DNA of 53,781 nucleotides from Rhodospirillales bacterium (GTDB lineage: Bacteria > Pseudomonadota > Alphaproteobacteria > Rhodospirillales > Defluviicoccaceae): NCBI GenBank assembly GCA_007694935.1, contig REES01000086.1, positions 1 through 53,781 of the forward strand. Reading direction: 5' to 3'. The position numbers and the translations under genes are program-made. The notes beneath the pieces were generated by a model. It did not search any database. It saw only the letters and a program-made list of their open reading frames with translations, and was not told the origin of the DNA. Below, piece after piece: positions 25,726-34,295 of this stretch. Numbering within the stretch: the first letter of the stretch is position 1; every line of letters starts with the position of its first letter.

Positions 25726-28539
25726 TTATCCCGTCGTGCCCAGTCCGCTGGCGATCGCGCTCAACGTCAGCAGGAGCTGGGATTCCAGGTCCTGGACCAG
25801 ACGATCATTGCCGGCAACCCGCTGCTTGCGCCACTGGCGCAAGATCTCAACTTGCTGAAGGTGAAGCGGGCGCAGGCCTTCCCGGCGCAGGTTCAAGGTC
25901 GCATGGATGCGCGGGCGCCGTTCGGCTAGCGGGCCACCGAAGATGAGCTCCAGCGCCTGTTCGGTCTTCTGGAACTCTGCTTGGATCAGCTCCATGAAGC
26001 GTTCACGGATCGTCTCGTCTTCTACAAGGCTGGCGTAGACCGCCATGATCTCGGGGTCGGCGGCGGCGAGGCTGCTGGCGGCACTGCTGACCACGTACCG
26101 CAGGGGCGGCCAGTCGAAGGCATGCCGGCGCAGCATCTCAAATGCGTCCGGGTCCTCTGCCCGCAGCCGGAGGAGAGCAGTGCCGACTCCATACCAGCCG
26201 GACAGAATGAAGCGCGACTGACTCCAGCTGAACACCCACGGGATTGCCCTCAGGTCGGCAAGCGTACGTTGTGCGGTTCGGCGCACCGGTCGCGAGCCGA
26301 TCCGGCTGGACTCGATGGCGTCGATCGGCGTGGCCTGCGTCCAGAAGACAAGAAAGCCCTCCGTCCCAAGAAGCCCCTGGAAGGCCGCCCGACTCCACTC
26401 CGCGAGACGATCCATGAGCGGGGCCAGTTGTTGCTTGAGGTCATCCCCGTTGCCCTTGCGGGCATGTCTGAGGGTGACGGCGGTGGTCCCGGCGAGCAGG
26501 AGCTCGAGGTTGTGCGCCGCGGTGATGCGGTTGGCATATTTTTGGCCAATGACTTCGCCTTGCTCGGTCAGGCGGAGATCGCCGTTCAGCGCACCGGCCG
26601 GCAGGGCATTGAGGAACCGGTGGGTCGGACCGGCACCCCGACTCGTGGTCCCGCCGCGTCCGTGGAAGAAGCGTATTCGGACCCCCGCGGCGCGGCCAAC
26701 GGCGGCCATCTCGTCCTGAGCCCGATAGATATTCCAGAGACTTGCTATAGTGCCGCCATCCTTGTTGCTGTCGCTGTACCCGACCATGACCTGCTGCACG
26801 GGACGGTCGAGACCGTCGACCCGCGCCTGATGAGCGAGCGACCGGCGGGTCAGCGGGTGGTCGAGGAAAACTCGCAGGATCCCGGGCGCGCGCCTAAGGT
26901 CTTCGATGGTCTCGAACAGGGGCACGATCGGCATCTGGCAGACGAAGCCGTCCGTCCGCTCGGTCACGAGGCCCGCTTCCCGCGCAAGGACATAGACGAC
27001 AAGGAGATCGGAGAGGCTCCGGGTCATGCTGATGATCAGCGAGCCGAGCCCGTCGCGGCCGTGGGCCCGGATGTGCTCGCTGATCAGACGATAGCAGCTG
27101 AGGACGGCATCGGCTTCGGGGCCCACGCTCACGTCAGAGCGTGCGAACGGTCGAAGGGAGTTCAGCTCGGCGCTGAGCAGGTCGATCCGCCTCTCTTCGG
27201 TCCATTGCGGAAACGGCGTGCCCTTCCATCCGGCCGCGGCCAGAAGCTGGTCCATTGCGCGGTCGTGGAACTGACTGTTCTGGCGGATGTCGAGCTTGGC
27301 CAGATGAAAACCGAACGTCCGCACCACGTCCAGGACGGGCGCGACTTCGGCATCCGCCAACCGTTGTGCGCCGGTCTCCGCCAGCAACTTGTAGAGTGCG
27401 GAAAGGTCATCGCTCAACTCCGCGGCCGTGCCGTAGCGGTTCGGATCCGCTTGCAGGCCACCACCGACAGGCGCGTCCGCATCAACCGGGAGGCGGGCGA
27501 TCATCAGGTTGACGATGTGTCTCCAGGGCTCGTCGGGGTTTCGATCCGTGGCGCGCTGGCCACGTTCGCCAAGTCGCTGGGCCACATCCGCGATCCAACC
27601 GGTCAAGGCTGCGGGAGGGGTCTGCAGCCGGTCGGACAGGCTGAGGTGCCGGGCCAGTTTCAGCAGCTTTTCGTGGATCAGGGAGAGCGACTGGGAGCGG
27701 AGTTCGCGCAAGGTGGCGGCGGTCACGTCGGCTGTCACGAACGGATGGCCGTCCCGGTCACCGCCCACCCAATCGCCGAAAGACACGCGCGGTCGACGGC
27801 GGGCATCCTGGAGAAGCGCCGGCTCGAAGCCCGCAGCGCTCCAGGCCTGCCGGAGCCGGCGGTCGACCACCGGGAACACCTCCGGGAACACGTTGCGCAG
27901 GTAGTGAACGACGTTGCGCAGTTCCGCGGCCACGTCCGGCTTCTCGAGGAAGATCTCCCCCGTGCGCCACAGCCGCTCAAGAAGCACCTTGATCCCCTCG
28001 CGGATCTCGTCCTGTTCCGCTGAGGTGTACATGGTGTTCTCGCGCTTCAGCAGCTGCAGGTAGAGTTCCCGATGGTGCTCGAGCACCGTCTGCCGCTTGG
28101 CCTCGGTCGGGTGAGCCGTCAGCACCGGCTCCACCTTCGTCTCCGGCAGGGCGGCGGCAATCTCGCCGCCGGTCAGGCCGAGGGCCTTCAATTGGGCGAA
28201 CTGGTCCTCCCAGGAGCCCGGATCCTCGACCAGCCGACCTGCTGCCTGCAGAGCCCGCCGATTCTGGGCGATCGCGTTCTCCTCCACCATGGCCAGCAAC
28301 TGGAACCAGATGCAGTACGCCTGGGTGAGGCGCGTGGACAGCGTCAGGTCGCCGAGGCCGCTCAAGTCCCGGGCGCCATCCGCGCCCGGCAGCGCGCGGG
28401 CCATGTCGTGCTCACCGATCTCATGCAGAACGTCGCGAAAACAAGCGGTGAGGAAAGCGAGATCGCGGTCGACTTTGGCAAGGTGGCCGAGTGAGGCCGA
28501 TGTTGAGAATTCCTGATCCACGTTCCCCGAATCGCGCAC
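25726..28539 (-). CDS. ppc: Phosphoenolpyruvate carboxylase
   Basis: PEP carboxylase adds bicarbonate to PEP to give oxaloacetate, refilling the TCA cycle. The 937-residue product has the hallmark motifs in order: VLTAHPTEAKRQTVLEHHRE with the catalytic His (about residue 143), FGDWVGGDRDGHPFVTADVT, VMVGYSDSNKDGGTIASLWN, and the glycine-rich FFHGRGGTTSRGAGPTHRFL. The C-terminus, SAIASGLGTTG, matches the family end. All nearby candidate starts are GTG. I chose 28539, preceded by a GGGGGG run, over 28611, which lacks a binding site, but the start is uncertain. The gene is bracketed by duplicated junction sequences from the betT-cspA-helicase region, suggesting it sits in a rearranged segment. 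Confidence 0.95.
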   Translation of the reverse strand: MRDSGNVDQEFSTSASLGHLAKVDRDLAFLTACFRDVLHEIGEHDMARALPGADGARDLSGLGDLTLSTRLTQAYCIWFQLLAMVEENAIAQNRRALQAAGRLVEDPGSWEDQFAQLKALGLTGGEIAAALPETKVEPVLTAHPTEAKRQTVLEHHRELYLQLLKRENTMYTSAEQDEIREGIKVLLERLWRTGEIFLEKPDVAAELRNVVHYLRNVFPEVFPVVDRRLRQAWSAAGFEPALLQDARRRPRVSFGDWVGGDRDGHPFVTADVTAATLRELRSQSLSLIHEKLLKLARHLSLSDRLQTPPAALTGWIADVAQRLGERGQRATDRNPDEPWRHIVNLMIARLPVDADAPVGGGLQADPNRYGTAAELSDDLSALYKLLAETGAQRLADAEVAPVLDVVRTFGFHLAKLDIRQNSQFHDRAMDQLLAAAGWKGTPFPQWTEERRIDLLSAELNSLRPFARSDVSVGPEADAVLSCYRLISEHIRAHGRDGLGSLIISMTRSLSDLLVVYVLAREAGLVTERTDGFVCQMPIVPLFETIEDLRRAPGILRVFLDHPLTRRSLAHQARVDGLDRPVQQVMVGYSDSNKDGGTIASLWNIYRAQDEMAAVGRAAGVRIRFFHGRGGTTSRGAGPTHRFLNALPAGALNGDLRLTEQGEVIGQKYANRITAAHNLELLLAGTTAVTLRHARKGNGDDLKQQLAPLMDRLAEWSRAAFQGLLGTEGFLVFWTQATPIDAIESSRIGSRPVRRTAQRTLADLRAIPWVFSWSQSRFILSGWYGVGTALLRLRAEDPDAFEMLRRHAFDWPPLRYVVSSAASSLAAADPEIMAVYASLVEDETIRERFMELIQAEFQKTEQALELIFGGPLAERRPRIHATLNLRREGLRPLHLQQVEILRQWRKQRVAGNDRLVQDLESQLLLTLSAIASGLGTTG

Positions 28540-28974
28540 CTTCGTAGCCCCCCGCTCGCAAAATGTCCGTTCCAAGCGCCTAATCCGGCAGGGCGTTGGC
28601 AACGCCTTCACGCCGCAAAAGCATCGGGGGAAATGGTGAGGCGGCCGGGCGCTGACAAGATGCAGGGGACGAAATCGTTATACGCCGAGCCCGGCTGTTT
28701 GGCTCTCTATTGTCGCCGCGCAGACCCAAACGGGGCCGCCCGGGGGGCAGGATTGACCAGAGCAAGACACCGGCGCGGTGCGCGCAGGCGGGCGGTCATC
28801 GTTCACGTGTGGTGGGCGCCTGCTGCGGGGCAAGCCTGCGGAGCTGTTCTGTCGCGAACGCGCCGTGCGCATCTTGACTTCAGACTCGACGTGTAGCGCG
28901 AGTATCGCTGATGACAGCTTGCTCGCCGCCATCAAGCAAGGCCTCGCCACCTCGACTAACCCGTAGTACGGAAT
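28540..28974. other. Upstream region of ppc, no gene seen
   Basis: This stretch of over 400 bases lies between the ppc start and the betT relic. Short frames on both strands show no domains, no ribosome binding sites and no similarity to betT upstream of its last 125 bases. It probably contains the ppc promoter, but I could not identify the boxes with confidence. Confidence 0.4.
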
Positions 28975-28980
28975 CAAGGC

Positions 28981-29105
28981 GCACCTGATGGAAGGCGGCC
29001 AGCACTACGACATCATGGGGTACGCCCGGGAGCAGGTGGTCGGTGACGCGCTGAGCAAGTACGAACGCCACCGCCACTACATGCACTTGGTGAGCTCACG
29101 GACCG
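28981..29105 (+). pseudogene. Relic of the 3' end of betT
   Basis: This segment aligns without gaps to 25288-25412, the end of betT, with about 10 mismatches in 125 bases. It encodes a close copy of the BetT C-terminal tail (HLMEGGQHYDIMGYAREQVV and KYERHRHYMHLVS). The stop codon TGA is changed to TCA, and the similarity continues about ten bases beyond it. Nothing upstream resembles the rest of betT. It is a non-functional fragment from a duplication, diverged since. Confidence 0.85.
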
Positions 29106-29203
29106 GAAAATTGCATGCGCCTCCTGTTTGATGGGCGGCGCAAGCAAGGGGGAGTGGCTTTAGGCTCCGTTACGGCTCCTGGCCTCTCCCGTTGCCCGAT
29201 GCT

Positions 29204-29413
29204 TTATTCCGCCTTCAGGTTGGCGGCAGCCTGTTTGTTGCTTTTGGGATCGCGCTGCAGATCATAGGTTATCCGCTGCCCTTCATTGAGGTAGCCCAGT
29301 CCTGCGCGTTCAACCGCACTAATGTGGACGAACACATCCTCGCCGCCCTCGTCCGGTTGAATGAAGCCGTAGCCTTTGCTTGTGTTGAACCACTTTACGG
29401 TACCTGTTGCCAT
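29204..29413 (-). CDS. Cold shock protein (CspA family)
   Basis: This is a 69-residue single cold-shock domain that binds single-stranded nucleic acid. It has MATGTVKWFNTSKGYGFIQP with the RNP1 motif KGYGFI, then VFVHISAVE with RNP2. The length matches the family. It lies 48 bases downstream of the helicase gene on the same strand, so the two may be co-transcribed. Pairing an RNA chaperone with a DEAD-box helicase suits RNA remodelling in the cold. The equivalent of this gene is missing from the duplicated junction after betT. Confidence 0.95.
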   Translation of the reverse strand: MATGTVKWFNTSKGYGFIQPDEGGEDVFVHISAVERAGLGYLNEGQRITYDLQRDPKSNKQAAANLKAE

Positions 29414-29461
29414 GGTGCGTTCTCTCTATCCTTTGTTGTTCCGGTTGATGTGTCGGCGCGT

Positions 29462-30838
29462 TCAAGCGGACGCCGAAGCGTTGCTCCGGCCCTGCCGTCG
29501 ACCGCGAGGACCCTTGCCGTTGCCACTCAGCACCCGGCCGAGACCGGCATCGACAGCTTCGCTGCTGCCGGCACGGTTGCCGGTGCGCCGGTCGGACCCA
29601 GCCAATGATCGCCGGTTGCGCGCCGTATCCGGCTGGCGGGTCTTGGTGGCGGCGGGAGCGTCCGGTCTGGTGCGACCAGAACCCGCCGGTGCGCCGGATC
29701 GGGGGGCTGGCGCGCCAACCACAGCCGACGTGGCAATCGACCGCCCGATCAGTCGCTCGATATCGGCCAGCAGACCTCGCTCGCCGACATCGCAGAGCGA
29801 GATTGCGGCCCCGCTGGCCCCGGCTCGCGCTGTCCGGCCGATACGGTGGACGTAGGCCTCCGGCACATTGGGCAGTTCGAAGTTGATGACGTGGGAGATG
29901 TCGTCGACATCGATGCCGCGGGCGGCGATATCGGTCGCGACGAGGATCTGGATGCCGTTGCCGCGAAACGCCGCCAGCGCTCTCTCTCTCTGGCTTTGGC
30001 TCTTGTTGCCGTGGATCGCCGCGGATGAGAGGCCGGCCGCCTGCAGGTGGGCACTGACCCGGTCCGCGCCCCGCTTGGTGCGGGTGAAGACGATGGAGCG
30101 TCCCACATCGGCGCCCTTCAGGACGTCGACCAGCACGCCGCGTTTCTGCGCGTGGTCCACATGCATCACCTGCTGCTGGACGCGATCGACCGGGCGGGCT
30201 GTGGGCGCCAGGGCGATTTCGATGGGGTCGGTCAGGAAATCGTCGGCGAGCATTCGGATCGGCTTCGGCATGGTGGCCGAGAACAAGGTCGTCTGCCGCG
30301 TCGCCGGAACTTTCGCCATGATACGACGAATATCGGGCATGAAACCGAGATCGAGCATCTGGTCGGCCTCGTCCAGCACCACCGTGTGGACGTGGTCCAG
30401 CCGGACGGCACCGGTGCCGACGTGGTCCAGCAGGCGGCCCGGCGTGGCCACTACAATGTCGACGCCGGCTGCCACGGCCTGGACCTGGGGTCCGGGCTTG
30501 GCGCCGCCGATGATCACGGCGAGGGACGGCCGGAGGTAACGGCCGTAAGCCCGGATGTTGGCGCCGATCTGATTGGCGAGCTCCCGGGTCGGGGTAACGA
30601 TCAGCACGCGGCAAGCCCGGCGGGGTGTCCGCTCGCACGGATTGGCCAAGCGCTGGAGAATGGGCAGAACGAACGCCGCGGTCTTGCCGGTGCCGGTCTG
30701 GGCGGTGCCGAGGACATCGCGGCCGGTCAGGATTGCCGGGATCGCTTCCGTCTGGATGGGGGTGGGTTGGGTATAGCCTTCCGCTGCGACCGCGCGCAGC
30801 AGTGGCTCGGCGAGGCCGAGATTCGAGAATGAGGTCAA
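29462..30838 (-). CDS. DEAD-box RNA helicase, RhlE-type
   Basis: This ATP-dependent RNA helicase of 458 residues probably acts in ribosome assembly or mRNA decay at low temperature. The motifs are complete: TQPTPIQ (Q motif), AQTGTGKT (motif I, about residues 46-53), PTRELA (Ia), DEAD (about 156-159), SAT (III), and HRIGRTARAG (VI). The last 90 residues are a basic, Gly/Arg/Ser-rich tail, as in RhlE proteins. I chose the TTG at 30838, which gives the family-like start MTSFSNLGLAEPLL and has GAAGG about eight bases upstream. An ATG at 30883 lacks a binding site. The 3' end has a diverged copy beside betT. Confidence 0.94.
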   Translation of the reverse strand: MTSFSNLGLAEPLLRAVAAEGYTQPTPIQTEAIPAILTGRDVLGTAQTGTGKTAAFVLPILQRLANPCERTPRRACRVLIVTPTRELANQIGANIRAYGRYLRPSLAVIIGGAKPGPQVQAVAAGVDIVVATPGRLLDHVGTGAVRLDHVHTVVLDEADQMLDLGFMPDIRRIMAKVPATRQTTLFSATMPKPIRMLADDFLTDPIEIALAPTARPVDRVQQQVMHVDHAQKRGVLVDVLKGADVGRSIVFTRTKRGADRVSAHLQAAGLSSAAIHGNKSQSQRERALAAFRGNGIQILVATDIAARGIDVDDISHVINFELPNVPEAYVHRIGRTARAGASGAAISLCDVGERGLLADIERLIGRSIATSAVVGAPAPRSGAPAGSGRTRPDAPAATKTRQPDTARNRRSLAGSDRRTGNRAGSSEAVDAGLGRVLSGNGKGPRGRRQGRSNASASA

Positions 30839-31099
30839 CGTGAAGCCTTCATGTTCGCCGTCGGGCAGGACGAGAGTCCGCATGCGTACGACGCAAGATC
30901 GTTGGGGGAGGCCCGCGCAGACTGACCGCCGGTTCAGGTGCCCGAAAGCACGTGCTCGATGGCGGCGATTGAGGTCAATGGCAGCCTATCCAGGAAGGGC
31001 GGCAAGCCATTACACTTTCGTGTCCGCGCGTGCTGACCTTCGATCGCAGAAATACGGCCACGCGGTGAAAAACACAAGCCTTTATCTATTTCCGGCTCC
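30839..31099. other. Intergenic region upstream of the helicase gene
   Basis: About 260 bases separate the helicase gene from the glutamylcyclotransferase-like gene, both on the minus strand. It presumably holds the helicase promoter and a long leader, as is common for cold-induced helicases. No gene or clear promoter boxes were found. Confidence 0.35.
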
Positions 31100-31519
31100 T
31101 CAGTCGGGGTCGCACATGCCGAAGGCACGAAGCCTGGCCACGTAGCGGGCCTTGTGACGCCGCCGCCATGCCGGCAGATCCCACGGCTCGGAGCCGGCCT
31201 GAACCCAGGGCTGGGGCATGAACACCTGCGCCGTCATCGTGCCGCCGCAGCGAACCAGCACCGCCAGCCGATCGAGGCGGTAGTCCTCCCCCTCGAACCG
31301 CCGCAGGCGATCTTGATCATGCGCATCAAGCCCCGAGACCAGGATACCCGCGACGGCGGCGGCCGGATCCGCAACCAGGATCGGGTACGACGCGCCGGCC
31401 CGGACCATCCGCCGATAGCCGTTCAACCGCGCTGGCCGCGGCCGATCCGGGGGCCTTCGGCCCAGGACGCAGGCCAGCACGTCCCGGTCCATCAGGGTGC
31501 CGTAGAAGAAGAAGTCCAC
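31100..31519 (-). CDS. Gamma-glutamylcyclotransferase-like (AIG2/GGCT fold) protein
   Basis: The 139-residue product has the GGCT fold: FFFYGTLMDRDV with the YGxL substrate loop at the N-terminus, LNGYRRMVRAGASYPILV, AGILVSGLDAHDQDRLRRFE with the catalytic Glu in RFEGEDYRL, and a conserved C-terminal Tyr/Arg helix. Members cyclise gamma-glutamyl amines or amino acids to 5-oxoproline. The exact substrate is not predictable. GTG 31519 is preferred because it directly precedes the conserved FFFYGTLMD and follows the previous stop by ten bases. The tight spacing suggests it belongs to the galU operon, although its function has no obvious link to UDP-sugars. Confidence 0.87.
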   Translation of the reverse strand: MDFFFYGTLMDRDVLACVLGRRPPDRPRPARLNGYRRMVRAGASYPILVADPAAAVAGILVSGLDAHDQDRLRRFEGEDYRLDRLAVLVRCGGTMTAQVFMPQPWVQAGSEPWDLPAWRRRHKARYVARLRAFGMCDPD

Positions 31520-31529
31520 GCCGTATCGG

Positions 31530-34277
31530 CTACCCCGTCGGGCCGGCAAAGTCGGCGGCCGTGGTCACCCCGCTGGCACGAAGCTCTTGTGCCAGCGCTG
31601 CCACCTGCCGATCCAGGCCCGGCCCGTCGGCCGCCTCGCAGCGCCCAACCAGCACCGGCTGGGTGTTGGACGCCCGCAGCAGCCACCAGCCGTCCGGCCC
31701 TGTGACACGCACGCCATCCACCTCGTCCACCCGGAGGCTGTTGGCATTGTCCCGCAGGCGCGCCCGAACCTCGTCGATCACCGCGAACTTGCGATCATCG
31801 GGGCAATCGATGCGGATTTCCGGCGTGTTGACCATGACCGGCAGGGCGTTCTTCATGTCGGCCAGCGACCGGTCCGAGCCCGCCAGGATCGCCAGCAGCC
31901 GCACCGCGGCATAGAGCGCATCGTCGAAGCCGTAGTAGCGGTGGGCGAAGAAGATGTGGCCGCTCATCTCCCCGGCCAGCGGCGCGCCGGTCTCCGCCAT
32001 CAGGGACTTGATCAGCGAGTGCCCGGTGCGGCTCATCACCGGCTGGCCGCCCATGCGGGTGATCTCGTCGAAGAACACTTGGCTCGACTTCACGTCGGCG
32101 ATCACCGTAGCACCCGGGCAATCGGCCAGCACCGGCCCGGCCAGAATCACCAGGAGCTGGTCACCCCACAGCACCCGCCCCAGGTGATCGACCACCCCGA
32201 TCCGGTCGCCGTCCCCATCCAGGGCGATGCCGAGGTCGCATCCTTCGCTCGCCACCACCTCCTTGAGCTGGGCCAGATTGGCCTCCACCGTCGGGTCCGG
32301 GTGGTGGGCGGGAAACCGCCCGTCGACGCGATCGTTGATCAGGACGTGCCGCCCCGGCAGGTTGCGGCAGAGCTTCTGCAACACCGCCGCCGCCGCGCCG
32401 TTGCCGGGGTCCCAGGCGACGCTGAGCGGCCGTCCGGATGCTGCGTCCTGAGCCAGGCGGGCCACGTAGGCATCATCGATGGCAGCGTCCTGCCATCGGC
32501 CGCGGCCGGAGACGAACTCCCCGGATCGGGCCAACCGGCCAAGCGCCTGGATGTCGCCGCCGAAGAACGAGCGCCCGCCCAGGGTCATCTTGATGCCGTT
32601 GTATTCGGGCGGGTTGTGCGACCCGGTCACGGACATCCCTGCGTCCGCACCCAGGTACTTGGTGGCGAAGTAGAGCATGGGGGTCGGGGCCAGGCCGATC
32701 CGATGCACGGTCATGCCCCCGTCGACGAGGCCGTCCACCAGCGTCCGCTCCAGCAGGGGCGAGGTCAGCCGGCCATCATAGCCAACGGCAACGGTCTGTT
32801 TGTCCTGCTTGCGGGCCAGCGTGGCGAATGCCCGGCCGACGGCATAGACGTCTTCGACCGTGAGGGTATCGCCGACGATGCCACGGATGTCGTATTCGCG
32901 GAGGATGCTGGGGTGCATCCGGGCGGGGCCATAGACCACGGTCCTGGCGGCCGGACCGCTGGTCGGCGCCAGGATGGGACGGCCGACGCTCACGTAGGTG
33001 AACCCGGCCGCCGCCATCTCCGCCGGCTCGTAGACGTTGCGGAGATCGACCATCACCGGCGCCTTGAGCAGGCTCTTGACCCGGTCCAGGTCAAGCGCGC
33101 GGAACTCGTTCCATTCGGTCAGAATGGCGACGGCATCGGCGTCTTCCAGGCAACCATAGGCATCGTCGCACCAGGTGACGCCTTGCAGCAGCGCCTTGGC
33201 CTCGTGCATGCCCTCCGGATCGAACGCCCGGACCTGCGCGCCGGCCTGCTGCAAAGCGGGGACGATGCCGAGGCTCGGAGCATCGCGCATGTCATCGGTA
33301 TTGGGCTTGAAGGTGAGACCCAGCACGGCGATGGTCTTGCCGGCGACGGAGCCGCCACAGGTCGCGATGATCTTCTCCGCCATGTGTTGCTTGCGCCGGT
33401 CGTTGATGTCCACCACCGTCTCGATGATGCGGACCGGGCTGCCGGCATCCCGGGCGGTACGGGTGAGCGCCAGGGTGTCCTTGGGAAAGCAAGAGCCGCC
33501 GTATCCGGGGCCGGCGTGCAGAAACTTGCGACCGATGCGGCCGTCCAGGCCGATGCCCCGGGCAACGTCATGGACGTCGGCGCCCACCCGCTCGCACAGG
33601 TCCGCCATCTCGTTGATAAAGGTGATCTTGGTGGCGAGGAAAGCGTTGGCTGCGTACTTGATCAGCTCCGACGAGGTGCGGGAGGTGAAGACGATGGGGG
33701 TCTCGATCAGGTACAGCACCCGATAGAGCTGGCGCATCACCTCCCTGGCGCGTTCGCTGTCGGTGCCGATCACCACCCGGTCGGGGCGCATGAAGTCGTT
33801 GATCGCCGACCCCTCGCGCAGGAATTCCGGGTTGGACACCACGTCGAAATCGGTGTCCGGGCGGAACTGGCGGATCAGTCGCTCCACCTCATCCCCGGTG
33901 CCCACGGGGACCGTCGACTTGTTGACGACCACGGTATAGCCGTCCATGGCCTCCGCGATCTCCTTGGCGGCGGCGAATACATAGGAGAGGTCGGCATGGC
34001 CATCGCCCCGCCGACTCGGGGTGCCGACGGCAATGAACACGGCATCCATTCCCTTCACCGCGGCAGTCAGGTCGGTGGAGAAGCGGAGCCGCCCAGCCTG
34101 GACGTTGCCGGCCACCAGGGCCTCGAGGCCCGGTTCGTAAATCGGAATCTCGCCCCGGCGCAACCGGTCGATCTTGGCGGCATCCTTGTCGACACAGGTC
34201 ACGTTCACGCCGAATTCGGAGAAACACGCCCCGGAAACCAGTCCCACGTATCCGGAGCCGATCATTGCGATGTCCAT
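31530..34277 (-). CDS. Fusion of UDP-glucose 6-dehydrogenase and phosphomannomutase/phosphoglucomutase
   Basis: One uninterrupted frame of 915 codons encodes two complete enzymes. Residues 1 to about 435 are UDP-glucose 6-dehydrogenase (Ugd): the NAD fold MDIAMIGSGYVGLVSGACFS, FIAVGTPS, the catalytic cysteine in GPGYGGSCFPKD (Cys263), and LTFKPNTDDMRDAPSLG. A linker of about 20 residues leads to Met454, where an AlgC/ManB-type alpha-D-phosphohexomutase starts: MHPSILREYDIRGIVGD, the phosphoserine loop VTGSHNPPEYNGIK (Ser553), the metal loop DGDGDR (687-692), GEMSGHIFF (769-777) and RASNTQPVLVGRCEA near the end. All key residues of both enzymes are present. The mutase half has an ATG but no ribosome binding site before it. 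It lies 18 bases after galU, which makes the intermediate substrate UDP-glucose. Confidence 0.93.
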   Translation of the reverse strand: MDIAMIGSGYVGLVSGACFSEFGVNVTCVDKDAAKIDRLRRGEIPIYEPGLEALVAGNVQAGRLRFSTDLTAAVKGMDAVFIAVGTPSRRGDGHADLSYVFAAAKEIAEAMDGYTVVVNKSTVPVGTGDEVERLIRQFRPDTDFDVVSNPEFLREGSAINDFMRPDRVVIGTDSERAREVMRQLYRVLYLIETPIVFTSRTSSELIKYAANAFLATKITFINEMADLCERVGADVHDVARGIGLDGRIGRKFLHAGPGYGGSCFPKDTLALTRTARDAGSPVRIIETVVDINDRRKQHMAEKIIATCGGSVAGKTIAVLGLTFKPNTDDMRDAPSLGIVPALQQAGAQVRAFDPEGMHEAKALLQGVTWCDDAYGCLEDADAVAILTEWNEFRALDLDRVKSLLKAPVMVDLRNVYEPAEMAAAGFTYVSVGRPILAPTSGPAARTVVYGPARMHPSILREYDIRGIVGDTLTVEDVYAVGRAFATLARKQDKQTVAVGYDGRLTSPLLERTLVDGLVDGGMTVHRIGLAPTPMLYFATKYLGADAGMSVTGSHNPPEYNGIKMTLGGRSFFGGDIQALGRLARSGEFVSGRGRWQDAAIDDAYVARLAQDAASGRPLSVAWDPGNGAAAAVLQKLCRNLPGRHVLINDRVDGRFPAHHPDPTVEANLAQLKEVVASEGCDLGIALDGDGDRIGVVDHLGRVLWGDQLLVILAGPVLADCPGATVIADVKSSQVFFDEITRMGGQPVMSRTGHSLIKSLMAETGAPLAGEMSGHIFFAHRYYGFDDALYAAVRLLAILAGSDRSLADMKNALPVMVNTPEIRIDCPDDRKFAVIDEVRARLRDNANSLRVDEVDGVRVTGPDGWWLLRASNTQPVLVGRCEAADGPGLDRQVAALAQELRASGVTTAADFAGPTG

Positions 34278-34295
34278 GGCACAACCCCTCTGTGA

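Noticed and set aside
31587-34295. Plus-strand reading frame of about 900 codons opposite the Ugd-mutase fusion
   Set aside because: It mirrors the fusion gene and is rich in His, Arg and Gly with no family motif. It is an antisense shadow.
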